Positions 8,486 through 15,930 of a stretch of DNA of 64,000 bases are shown here, piece by piece; position 1 is the first letter of the stretch, and each line of letters opens with the position of its first letter. This DNA comes from a virus. Below the pieces are notes generated by a model. It did no database searches, was not told the DNA's origin, and worked only from the letters and a program-made list of their open reading frames with translations. The DNA is taken from positions 48,082-112,081 of IMG/VR virus record IMGVR_UViG_3300049847_000198; one strand, 5' to 3'. Both the position numbers and the translations under genes were made by a program.

Positions 8486-9606
8486 TACCTTGCCTCAATT
8501 AGAGCCATAAGAAAGAAAACGCTGAAGTCCGCGTTACGCATCAGGAACGCACGCGGTTCCGACTGTGGACCACCAGCACACACATGCACAACCAGCGGTT
8601 CTTTGGACGGAAAGCACTTACTCGCCGAAGCCACGATCTCCACGTTCAAGCAAATCGTCACGTCAGGTTCGCCTTCACAACTACACGGCACCGTGGCTTC
8701 CGACTCACCATGCTGTGACTGCATCGACAGGCTGATCGTCTCTTTTTGGATGTGGGTGTCAATCCCCACGATCTCTGGCAGCTTCACCACGGCCATCTGT
8801 TGTGCTGCCAAGAAGAAATCACCAGCCTCTGCGATCGCCACTGGAGACGACTGCCTCAGTTTTCGATAGTTGGCCAGCGTGAATTTGCTGCCGATGTTCT
8901 GATGGCAGCCGACCTCAACAGCCATCTCTTCGCTCTTCGACTGCAATCGGATCGTCTTGTCGCTGGCGTAAACGTCCGCCTTCGTTCCAACACAGGCGTC
9001 GGCCAGCAGAGCGAGCGACTCGCGAGCACAGTTGATCTGCGGGAACTCTTCGCAGTCAGCGTTCAACGAGATACACACGAAGCGAGTCAGTTCGCTGCGT
9101 TCGCTCATGTCGTTACCGAAGACCATCGCCTTGCCAGCATCGCAGAATATGCCGCCTGAACCGATGCCGCCATCCCGCGTCGCTGACGACGAATACCGGA
9201 ACGCGGCACGCAGAACTTCAGGATCAGTCGAGAAGACAAACTTGTCGCTGAACTCCGGCATTGAGCGATTATCTTCTTCGTGCATCGTGTTGATGGTCGT
9301 CTTGCCGCCATCGAATGCGACGCCGATCTTCTCTTTGCCGACGCCGAGTTCTATAACTTCTCCGCGAGCACTCATTACGGCACCGAGAAGTTTTTCTGAC
9401 AGAACGTAGACGCAGAACTCGTCGTCGAACTTCTCTTCAAATGAGACCTCGCAGAACGCCGCCTGTGCATTCATCGCAAACAGAGACAGGACACGGTCTT
9501 TGCACGTCAGTTTGATCGCCTGATAGCACGGGTTCGGACTGCGAACAGCCGTGAACCGCGAGACCAGAGAGACAGCTTTCTTCAATAACTCAGATTTGAT
9601 TTTCAC
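8485..9606 (-). CDS. dnaN: DNA polymerase III beta sliding clamp
   Basis: 373 aa, close to the usual ~370. N-terminus MKIKSELLKKAVSLVSRFTA and C-terminus FLMRNADFSVFFLMALIEAR align with the three-fold clamp fold. Clamps encircle DNA and tether polymerases. GTG start at 9606 directly after the upstream gene's stop codon, with AAAGG in the leader. A phage-coded clamp argues for replication at least partly independent of host factors, together with the helicase and polymerase-like proteins here. Confidence 0.85.
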   Translation of the reverse strand: MKIKSELLKKAVSLVSRFTAVRSPNPCYQAIKLTCKDRVLSLFAMNAQAAFCEVSFEEKFDDEFCVYVLSEKLLGAVMSARGEVIELGVGKEKIGVAFDGGKTTINTMHEEDNRSMPEFSDKFVFSTDPEVLRAAFRYSSSATRDGGIGSGGIFCDAGKAMVFGNDMSERSELTRFVCISLNADCEEFPQINCARESLALLADACVGTKADVYASDKTIRLQSKSEEMAVEVGCHQNIGSKFTLANYRKLRQSSPVAIAEAGDFFLAAQQMAVVKLPEIVGIDTHIQKETISLSMQSQHGESEATVPCSCEGEPDVTICLNVEIVASASKCFPSKEPLVVHVCAGGPQSEPRAFLMRNADFSVFFLMALIEAR

Positions 9607-9828
9607 TTACTTGCCTTTCTTTGCGTTATCGGAGAACAGTTTTCGGCACTTCTCAAGGATGTCTTCGCTGTCGAAACAAGCCCATGCTCGTTGCTCGAAG
9701 TCTGTCTGGATGATCTCTTCAATCATCGACGCGGCGTCTTCAGGACTATGGCACATCAGCAACTCTTTGTCTGGAATTGTCGTGCTCTGCTTGGAGTTTT
9801 CTGTGCTGATTTCCCAATCAGTTTTCAT
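9607..9828 (-). CDS. Small acidic hypothetical protein
   Basis: 73 aa from ATG at 9828, chosen because the genome's recurrent leader GAAAGGCAA precedes it. Its second half has a Ser-Pro-Glu-Asp / Phe-Asp-Ser-Glu-Asp pattern typical of small helical proteins. No family recognised. Its stop abuts the clamp gene start. Confidence 0.6.
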   Translation of the reverse strand: MKTDWEISTENSKQSTTIPDKELLMCHSPEDAASMIEEIIQTDFEQRAWACFDSEDILEKCRKLFSDNAKKGK

Positions 9829-10075
9829 TGCTTGCCTTTCGGTTAGATTCGTCACGTTTCGGTCGCGGAGACACAAAAACAACCTCTTCACGACAGGAAG
9901 CCTCGCCATGCCTCACCGCCTTTGAAATCGCAGCGTCGATGGCTGAGATTTCCGTCTCGCCATAAGCACGAGACATCTCGCCGTAGTCCAAGGATTCATG
10001 AAACAACCAGGCAACGTAGGTTCCGTATTTGTCGGGGCCACTCACCACTGAAGTCACGAACATATCGCATTCCAA
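9818..10075 (-). CDS. Small hypothetical protein
   Basis: 85 aa from TTG at 10075, or 81 aa from ATG at 10063; no ribosome site clearly decides. Overlaps the next gene by 11 nt. No family recognised. Confidence 0.5.
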   Translation of the reverse strand: MECDMFVTSVVSGPDKYGTYVAWLFHESLDYGEMSRAYGETEISAIDAAISKAVRHGEASCREEVVFVSPRPKRDESNRKASNEN

Positions 10076-10128
10076 TCGAACCTGGTTGACGTTTTACGCA
10101 ATCGTTTTTTGTTTAACGACTTGCGGCT

Positions 10129-10153
10129 TGAGTGCCACCTGACACTCGAAAGT
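10129..10153 (-). repeat. Degenerate copy of the 'VPRGT' palindrome
   Basis: Plus reading TTGAGTGCCACCTGACACTCGAAAG keeps the outer arms GAGTG/CACTC and the CGAAAG flank, but the inner arm is broken. It lies just downstream of the stop of the zinc-ribbon gene at 10157. Confidence 0.5.
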
Positions 10154-10156
10154 TAG

Positions 10157-10345
10157 CTAAGCAATCGAGCATAGATGTCTCTGGTTTTCAGGAAGTCCGT
10201 GGGTCTCAACCCACAGCGAAATCAATTGATCTTCCCAGCAATCCGAGCACAGACCATAAGGCGAACCGACAGGTTCATCGTAGCGGAACAGTTGTCCGCA
10301 ATCGCAGCGTTGATCTACGTCGAATTGCTCTCGTTCTTCTGGCAT
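10157..10345 (-). CDS. Small zinc-ribbon protein
   Basis: 62 aa. CDCGQLFRYDEP followed by CSDCWEDQ gives two CxC/CxxC knuckles spaced about 20 residues, enough for one zinc site. Overlaps the CsrA-like gene by 31 nt. Role unknown; such ribbons are often protein- or DNA-binding adaptors in phages. Confidence 0.6.
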   Translation of the reverse strand: MPEEREQFDVDQRCDCGQLFRYDEPVGSPYGLCSDCWEDQLISLWVETHGLPENQRHLCSIA

Positions 10346-10560
10346 GGAATCACCTCGTTCGCTCGCTTCTTGTCGTAGATCTCTTCTCGATCAATCTCCA
10401 CGTTTGAGTCCGCCTCAAAAGATAGCCTGCAAGCACTCGCTTTTCCGTGATCTCCAGTGATTAGCCGAGAAACCTGAATTTCGATCTTCGTTGGCAACAA
10501 AGACGGAGGCACGACAATCAACACCTTCTCGTTCTGTTTTCTCGTAAGAACCAAAGCCAT
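10315..10560 (-). CDS. CsrA-like post-transcriptional regulator
   Basis: 81 aa (host CsrA is about 61). It starts MALVLTRKQNEKVLIV, matching the CsrA N-terminus, and later has RLSFEADSNVEIDREEIYDK, matching the 'xxxVxRxEIYxxI' end, with a ~10-residue insertion between strands. CsrA dimers bind GGA motifs in mRNA leaders and control translation. The phage leaders here are rich in GGA at ribosome sites, so it could act on phage or host messages; that is inference. Confidence 0.75.
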   Translation of the reverse strand: MALVLTRKQNEKVLIVVPPSLLPTKIEIQVSRLITGDHGKASACRLSFEADSNVEIDREEIYDKKRANEVIPCQKNESNST

Positions 10561-10590
10561 GCCAGCAGTCCTTTGCGTTTGAGATGGCGG

Positions 10591-10598
10591 ATTTTAGC
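10591..10598 (-). promoter_or_regulatory. Possible -10 element before csrA-like gene
   Basis: Minus strand reads GCTAAAAT about 30 nt before the CsrA-like ATG, with AACGAACAC before it. It resembles only the 3' half of the recurrent motif, so confidence is low. Confidence 0.25.
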
Positions 10599-10634
10599 GT
10601 GTTCGTTATAGGAAACGCAAGTCTATTGCGTGGT

Positions 10635-10922
10635 TTATTCCTCTGGATGAAACGCCGACCACAGGTTATCGACCTGCTTCAAGATGTTTCTTGCAATTGG
10701 AAGCTGGAAGCATCTTGACCCATTTCCGGGATCTCCGTCGTAGTGCATTTGAACGTAGCCAGGCTGAACTCCGTCAGACCTGAGATCGGACAAGTAAACC
10801 TCGATGCCTACACGATCATCGCCACGATACAGCACCATACTTCCGAACGTGTGGCATCTCTCAACAATCTTGAAACCATTCTTTATTAGACAGGACTCAA
10901 GAAAAGACAACTCGCGAGACAT
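10635..10922 (-). CDS. Hypothetical protein
   Basis: 95 aa alpha/beta protein with a central GIEVYLSDLRSDGVQPGYV segment. No family recognised. It follows the next gene (stop at 10926) by 3 nt, so it is co-transcribed with it. Confidence 0.55.
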   Translation of the reverse strand: MSRELSFLESCLIKNGFKIVERCHTFGSMVLYRGDDRVGIEVYLSDLRSDGVQPGYVQMHYDGDPGNGSRCFQLPIARNILKQVDNLWSAFHPEE

Positions 10923-10925
10923 GAT

Positions 10926-11924
10926 TTAATCCTCATCCGGTTCTTCCGGTCTATTACGGGCGTTCCAATAGTCAACGGCTTCTTTCGGCTTCGTGTGTTT
11001 ACGACCCGGATCGTATCCGCAAACTTGGCACGTCATCGTCATGCGAGTGACCAATCCTTGAGGCGGCGCAAGCGCCACCTGAAACTTCCTGAGCCTGACA
11101 TGCTTGCTGTCCTTGCCTGCCTGAAGGCACTTGCGGCATTCCAAAACAAGATGCTTCGTGCCATCAACGTCGATCTCAATCAGCGGCCACTTCGTCTTGT
11201 CGTCCTTGTCTGACCAATCGTTGATGCGCCTGCCTTCAAGAAAAGCCTCTGCCGCTCTGCGATAGATTCGTCTCTGCTGTTCTTTCAGCATTGCTAGTTC
11301 TGGAATCTTCTCGGCAATCAGTTCTTTGTCGATGCCATCATCCAACTCGGACGCACTTGACCGCACCTGCCGCAGCGTGGTCATGGTCATGTCGAGGATG
11401 TCGTCGAGCTTCCAGCTTCGCTCTGAGATGAGCCATGCGATTGCTCCGTCGAGGCTGATCTTTTCTCCCGCTGACGGAGTTCTTTTTCGTAAATCCGAGA
11501 AAGCGGACGCCTCGTCCTGTCCAGAAGCGACCGCCAAGGCTTTGGAAAGAGACTGATAGACCACGACAAGATCATCTGTGTTTTCCAAGGCGAATAACAC
11601 GTCTTCATAGCCGACTCCGTTATCTCGCACTGCCTGCCACAACGAAAAGACTTTACCTTCTGGCGAACCAAGAAACCTCGCCTTGAGTTCTTCTTCACGT
11701 CCCAACCACAGGAATCGGCACTGCTTGATCCACTCGGCAACGAACGTCTTCTTGCGTAAGCACTCGCTTTTTTCTTGAAGCCTGCGAAGTTCATCAATCG
11801 GGTTATACAGCAGAGAGTTCAGGTACGATTCGATCTCGAAGATGTGCCGCAACGTGCGGCCTGAGACGGCAAGTTTCTTGCCACCCAGTTCTATGAATCC
11901 TCCAAACTGAGAGACGCCACGCAT
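10926..11924 (-). CDS. Hypothetical protein with C-terminal Lar-like zinc ribbon
   Basis: 332 aa. A long helical, charged body is followed by two CxxC knuckles (ECRKC and TCQVCGYD) and AVDYWNARN, the Trp-Asn-x-Arg ending typical of Lar-type zinc ribbons. Lar-family proteins modulate type I restriction, but here the ribbon is only a tail on a larger unknown body. It is coupled by an ATGA overlap to the small gene upstream. A tail-assembly chaperone role, suggested by the nearby tube gene, is possible but unsupported by motif. Confidence 0.5.
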   Translation of the reverse strand: MRGVSQFGGFIELGGKKLAVSGRTLRHIFEIESYLNSLLYNPIDELRRLQEKSECLRKKTFVAEWIKQCRFLWLGREEELKARFLGSPEGKVFSLWQAVRDNGVGYEDVLFALENTDDLVVVYQSLSKALAVASGQDEASAFSDLRKRTPSAGEKISLDGAIAWLISERSWKLDDILDMTMTTLRQVRSSASELDDGIDKELIAEKIPELAMLKEQQRRIYRRAAEAFLEGRRINDWSDKDDKTKWPLIEIDVDGTKHLVLECRKCLQAGKDSKHVRLRKFQVALAPPQGLVTRMTMTCQVCGYDPGRKHTKPKEAVDYWNARNRPEEPDED

Positions 11925-12196
11925 TAAAGTTCCAAGAACTGTCTTTCGAGACAGGCAATCTCGTGGTCAACCGCCTTCAAGATCGCCTGACGCAAAAGTC
12001 CGCCAAGTTCGTCTTTGGCGTTGTCTAAATTAAACGTCCACCCAAGGTCGAATTGAATATCGCTGGCAACCTCGACGTGAGCATAGACGCTGCTCTCTGC
12101 TCGGTTCCTGAACTTAGCAAGCTGCTGTATTCTGGATTCGAGTGTCGTCGCCGATTCGACTCTCTGCTTGGCCACAACAAGTTCTTCGGACGTCAT
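11924..12196 (-). CDS. Hypothetical protein
   Basis: 90 aa. Helical N-terminus, then a WTFNLDNAKDELGGLL segment and a C-terminal helix. First gene after the promoter-like motif at 12426-12445. No family recognised. Confidence 0.55.
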   Translation of the reverse strand: MTSEELVVAKQRVESATTLESRIQQLAKFRNRAESSVYAHVEVASDIQFDLGWTFNLDNAKDELGGLLRQAILKAVDHEIACLERQFLEL

Positions 12197-12571
12197 CGTT
12201 TGGCTTTCTTTTCATAAAACACAAAACCAATCATTCTGTGAAACGAATTCTGGTCTCACGGTCTCGAAGACGCGAGAGATCATCCATTCCACATCCAGAC
12301 ATCCTCGCAGTCGCACAGAACTACCAACTACCGCCAAGGACGCAGTCAGCCACGCCGTAGTTCTCCATGTACCGCTCATTAAATCGCATTGAGTCAGCAT
12401 TGCAGCGTCTTTCTTTTGAGTCGGTATTTTACCAAAACGAACAAGGAACGCAAGGGCCAGATACTGCGATTGACTCGCATGGCATGGATTTGGGACACAA
12501 CACCCGAATTTGACGCCGAACGGGACCATTAAGCCCGATCAACTAAAACTCTTTTAGTGGAGATTCGTACA
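12197..12571. promoter_or_regulatory. Divergent intergenic region with promoter-like motif P2
   Basis: 375 nt between divergent genes. At 12426-12445 the minus strand reads TGTTCGTTTTGGTAAAAT, a perfect member of the recurrent motif, pointing at the 12196 gene. The 230 nt downstream carry only very short frames (about 18-22 codons), so a long leader is likely. Near 12545-12556 the plus strand has ACTAAAACTCTTTTAG, a short hairpin before the tube gene. Confidence 0.55.
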
Positions 12572-13108
12572 GTGGGAAATTGCGCGTATTCGAGCGGCTC
12601 GATGGCCAGGGTGTGGTGTACGCAAGTAACCAGCGGGAATTGCAGTAATGCGCCGTTCTCGTCAGGCACTACGTTTTCGCCGTCCTACGCTGGTCTCGAC
12701 ACGACTTCAGCCGACTTTGTCGGTGCATTGGAGTCTTTCAACATCAACTACGGCCGAGAAATCCAGACCGTCAACACGGCCGAGCTTCTCGGAGCAACGG
12801 GCACGGTACGTGGTGTTGCTGGCGGAACCGGAGAAATGGTCGTCGTGACGGATGTTGACAATCCGATCGGAGACATCATCCAGTCTGGCGCTCTGTACGA
12901 CTTTGTCGTCACGGTCGGCAAGCTGGTTTCTGGCGTCGTTGTGCCCGTCAATGCGACAGACGCTGATGCTGAAAAAATCACTGGTCGCGTGCGATTCGGT
13001 CCCTGTCAGTTGACGCTCAACGAGAACGGAGAGGTTATGCGAGGCACGTTCCCGTACACCTGCCACGGACTTGCGTATGGCTTGGTCTTGGGTGCGTCTG
13101 ATTCGTAA
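12572..13108 (+). CDS. Probable tail tube or other tail structural protein
   Basis: 178 aa from GTG at 12572, with GGAG 9 nt upstream; a GTG at 12557 overlaps that site and is less likely. All-beta composition rich in Gly/Thr/Val, and a central segment on 'NINYGREIQTVNTAELLG', resemble siphophage tube proteins. Followed by a strong terminator, as expected for an abundant structural gene. Assignment is by composition and context. Confidence 0.5.
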   Translation: MGNCAYSSGSMARVWCTQVTSGNCSNAPFSSGTTFSPSYAGLDTTSADFVGALESFNINYGREIQTVNTAELLGATGTVRGVAGGTGEMVVVTDVDNPIGDIIQSGALYDFVVTVGKLVSGVVVPVNATDADAEKITGRVRFGPCQLTLNENGEVMRGTFPYTCHGLAYGLVLGASDS

Positions 13109-13146
13109 AATGATGACCACTTGACTGTTTAATCTCCAGTGAATAC

Positions 13147-13184
13147 AAGGCTGCCATGAATCATCATGGCAGCCTTTTTCTTTT
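13147..13184 (+). terminator. Rho-independent terminator after tail gene
   Basis: Stem AAGGCTGCCATGA / TCATGGCAGCCTT with a 4-nt loop (ATCA) and a following T-rich tract ending TTTTCTTTT. It would end the 12572-13108 transcript, and the HNH gene begins 10 nt later. Confidence 0.9.
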
Positions 13185-13193
13185 GGAGAACTA

Positions 13194-14678
13194 ATGAACA
13201 TTTCGCGAGAAGATTTACAAAAGCTGATTATTGTCAAGGACTCTGGATGCTGGCACTGGAACGGAACAATTCATCTTCCTCACTACTGCCATGTGATTGT
13301 CGATGGCGAGAAATGCAACGCTCGTCGAGTGGTTAGGCAAGTTTTTGGACCACCATTCAACGAAAATCTTGCCCTGCTAAAGACCTGTAAAAACAACTAC
13401 TGCGTTGCGCCTGCGCATCACCTGACCGGCGATGAACGGTTTCTGAAAAACTACGCCGTCTCGGAAACTGGCTGCCATGAATGGAAGGGCGGGATTACGG
13501 TTAATGGATACGGAGTGACAGGGAACGGAGGTGGTTGCAAAAGAGCGCACAGGAGAATGTGGGAATTGAAGGTTGGTCAAATCCCGCAAGGGATGGTCAT
13601 CAGGCACCTATGCCATAATCGAAAATGTGTTAATATCGACCACTTAGCAGTTGGCACACACCAAGACAATATGGACGACATGGTTAAGGCTGGCAGAGCC
13701 TGTAACGGATGGAAGAACGGCAATTACAAGAAGTCTTACCTAGATGAAAAAGACATCCTCGAAATCAGGCAACTTGCCTCCGAAGACGAGTTTACTCTAT
13801 GGGAAATCGCCGAGGCTTACGGAGCCGATGTAAGCTATATCTCAGACATCGCAAAAGGTGATTGCTGGCCACAGGTTGGCGGACCAAGAACGAAAAGAGA
13901 AGACGATCCGGTTTTCAAATACATCACCAAGGGCAGCGAAAAGTTCAACGCCAAGATCACCGAGTCCGACGCAGTTCGTATCAGAGAACTATGCGACGAA
14001 GGAGTTCTCACACAGGGACAGATTGGAGATCAGTTCGGCATCGACCAAACAGAAGTCTCTGACATCGCTCACGGAATCATCTGGAAACACGTTGGAGGGC
14101 CGATTGTTGAAGGCCACTACCTGCCGACAAACCGAGAATACGACGTTGGCGAAGACCATCACGCAGCCAAGATCACTGAGATCGACGTCAAAGAGATTCG
14201 CAGGCTGTATGCCACAAAAGAAATGAATCAACAGCAGCTTGCCGAGCGATACGGACTAAAGCAGTGCCATGTATCCGACATCGTACTGAGTGTCTCGTGG
14301 AGTCACGTTCCGGCAGAGCATGAGATCAAAAAGAAAACCACTGGCGTAAACTCGCAAGGCAAAGCCTGCAAACTGACAGAAAATGATGTTATTCAAATGC
14401 GAGACTGCTACCGCAACGGAGCATCGTTCTCTGAAATTGCCAAAATGTTCAAAATCTCTCCAGATGCCGCCAGAAGCACGATCATTGGACTACGATGGAG
14501 TCATGTTCCCGGAGCGATTCCCGACGCCGGAAGAAACATCACAGAGAAGGATGCGATCAAGATAAAGGCGATGCTACGAGATGGAGAGAAGCCTAGATCA
14601 ATCGCAAAAGAACTAGGAGTCAAGCCGGGCGTTGTCTACAAAATATCAAGCGGTCAGTCATGGTCTCATGTGTCTTAG
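13194..14678 (+). CDS. HNH homing endonuclease with repeated helix-turn-helix units
   Basis: 494 aa; GGAG sits 7 nt before the ATG. Residues ~85-165 carry the HNH nuclease: CHEWKGG, RAHRRMWELK, then IRHLCHNRKCVNIDHLAVG. After it come about five units of 50-75 residues, each a helix-turn-helix followed by a short loop ending 'WxHVxG/P' (positions near 230, 305, 375, 450, 490), a NUMOD-like DNA-reading array. Free-standing HNH genes like this spread by cutting intron-less or gene-less alleles. It sits behind a terminator and converges with the gene at 14675. Confidence 0.85.
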   Translation: MNISREDLQKLIIVKDSGCWHWNGTIHLPHYCHVIVDGEKCNARRVVRQVFGPPFNENLALLKTCKNNYCVAPAHHLTGDERFLKNYAVSETGCHEWKGGITVNGYGVTGNGGGCKRAHRRMWELKVGQIPQGMVIRHLCHNRKCVNIDHLAVGTHQDNMDDMVKAGRACNGWKNGNYKKSYLDEKDILEIRQLASEDEFTLWEIAEAYGADVSYISDIAKGDCWPQVGGPRTKREDDPVFKYITKGSEKFNAKITESDAVRIRELCDEGVLTQGQIGDQFGIDQTEVSDIAHGIIWKHVGGPIVEGHYLPTNREYDVGEDHHAAKITEIDVKEIRRLYATKEMNQQQLAERYGLKQCHVSDIVLSVSWSHVPAEHEIKKKTTGVNSQGKACKLTENDVIQMRDCYRNGASFSEIAKMFKISPDAARSTIIGLRWSHVPGAIPDAGRNITEKDAIKIKAMLRDGEKPRSIAKELGVKPGVVYKISSGQSWSHVS

Positions 14679-15058
14679 GTTGAGACGATTTCGGTGGCCG
14701 TTTTCATTTTCGCAACCTCATCCGGATTCTCGTCACGCCACTGCTGCCAGCTTTCGTCTGTCAGCTTGTGCATGATCCAAGAAGGATGATCGGCAGTTGG
14801 CAAGAACTGTTCTTCCTCATGGAAACATCGCTCGCACAGTTGCAGATGTGAAAGGTGATGTGGCGATGAATGAAACCGCAGATGCTTGGCACAGAAATAC
14901 AATCCGCAGCCATGCTCGCCGCCATACGGTTCACTGCCGCAGACATAGCTGAGTCCACGATCAATCTCGGCCATGCAGCCGGGATGATCGCAGTACGCTG
15001 GTACGGCATATCCGATGTCGCGTAACCACTGACTGTCGTATCCGAGACCCCAAGACAT
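14675..15058 (-). CDS. Cys/His-rich zinc-binding protein
   Basis: 127 aa. Cys and His pairs in AYCDHPGC, YVCGSEPYGGEHGCGLYFC, AKHLRFH and LCERC suggest two zinc sites. The C-terminus is acidic and helical. Similar Cys/His-rich proteins are frequent in phages without known role. Overlaps the HNH gene by 4 nt in convergent orientation. Confidence 0.65.
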   Translation of the reverse strand: MSWGLGYDSQWLRDIGYAVPAYCDHPGCMAEIDRGLSYVCGSEPYGGEHGCGLYFCAKHLRFHSSPHHLSHLQLCERCFHEEEQFLPTADHPSWIMHKLTDESWQQWRDENPDEVAKMKTATEIVST

Positions 15059-15062
15059 CGTT

Positions 15063-15266
15063 TCATCCTTCCTTCACTTCATCGACAACAGCGATTGAAA
15101 AATATCCCATCCTGCCGTTCTTCTCAGCGTGAAATTCCATACGACCGACGTTCGGACTTCCTCCGACCAACTGCGCCGATATCGACTGGATGATCTTCAT
15201 CGCTTCGTGTGACGAGACGAGCACCATGATGCCGCTGTCGCCGTGCTCCCATGCTTCGATCTTCAT
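15063..15266 (-). CDS. Small hypothetical protein
   Basis: 67 aa from ATG at 15266, chosen for the ATGA overlap with the upstream stop. Alpha/beta, no family recognised. Confidence 0.6.
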   Translation of the reverse strand: MKIEAWEHGDSGIMVLVSSHEAMKIIQSISAQLVGGSPNVGRMEFHAEKNGRMGYFSIAVVDEVKEG

Positions 15267-15649
15267 CGTTGACTCCAGATCGCAACAAAAAGAATCACTG
15301 CTGCCGCCAACGCCGCGACACGCAACCACTTGTTCTTCGGCTTCTCGGCTTCGTAAGCAACGAACGTCGCATCGACATTACCAACATCGCAGCCAAACAG
15401 AACCTGCCTCGGAACTCCAGACATCTTGTAACTCATGTCTGTGAACACGCGAAACTTCATGGCGTTGTAGTCGTCAGGCTTTGGCATCTGCGGTTCAAGC
15501 CACTTGAATTCCATCGGTTCGATTGGCGTGAACACAGATGGCAGCTTCGTCAAGAACTCATCCTCGCACTTGCGGCGCAGCTTCTCTTGCAGTGCAACCA
15601 GTTCTTCGAGGTTCACCTGCGTTGTGGTCGTTGACCAGTTGGTTTGCAT
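15263..15649 (-). CDS. Tail-anchored membrane protein
   Basis: 128 aa; GGAGGAGAA precedes the ATG. A soluble N-terminal ~100 residues is followed by one hydrophobic C-terminal helix, WLRVAALAAAVILFVAIW, ending SQR. Tail-anchored topology is inferred. Function unknown. Confidence 0.65.
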   Translation of the reverse strand: MQTNWSTTTTQVNLEELVALQEKLRRKCEDEFLTKLPSVFTPIEPMEFKWLEPQMPKPDDYNAMKFRVFTDMSYKMSGVPRQVLFGCDVGNVDATFVAYEAEKPKNKWLRVAALAAAVILFVAIWSQR

Positions 15650-15651
15650 TC

Positions 15652-15918
15652 TTATTCTCCTCCGACGTACTTATCGAATCGCTTCTTCGCTCGCTTGACG
15701 ATCCCTTCAAGAACGGCGATGTCATTCTTTGACAACAAATCTTCTTGTGCGGCAAACATGATCGGACACCAGAACCCGAAGTTTTGCTCAAGTTCCGTTG
15801 TCGCAACCAGAAGACCTCTCGCTTCATTAGCGTCCAGTGCTTTCAAAGAAAGCGAACCAACGCCTTTCGATAGACAAACTGACTTTCCACGACCAAACGC
15901 CGTCTTCGTGAGTCTCAT
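15652..15918 (-). CDS. Small hypothetical protein
   Basis: 88 aa; the recurrent leader GAAAGGCAAA precedes the ATG. Mixed alpha/beta with a basic C-terminal helix. No family recognised. It lies between the helicase and the tail-anchored protein, co-directional with both. Confidence 0.6.
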   Translation of the reverse strand: MRLTKTAFGRGKSVCLSKGVGSLSLKALDANEARGLLVATTELEQNFGFWCPIMFAAQEDLLSKNDIAVLEGIVKRAKKRFDKYVGGE

Positions 15919-15930
15919 TTTATTTGCCTT

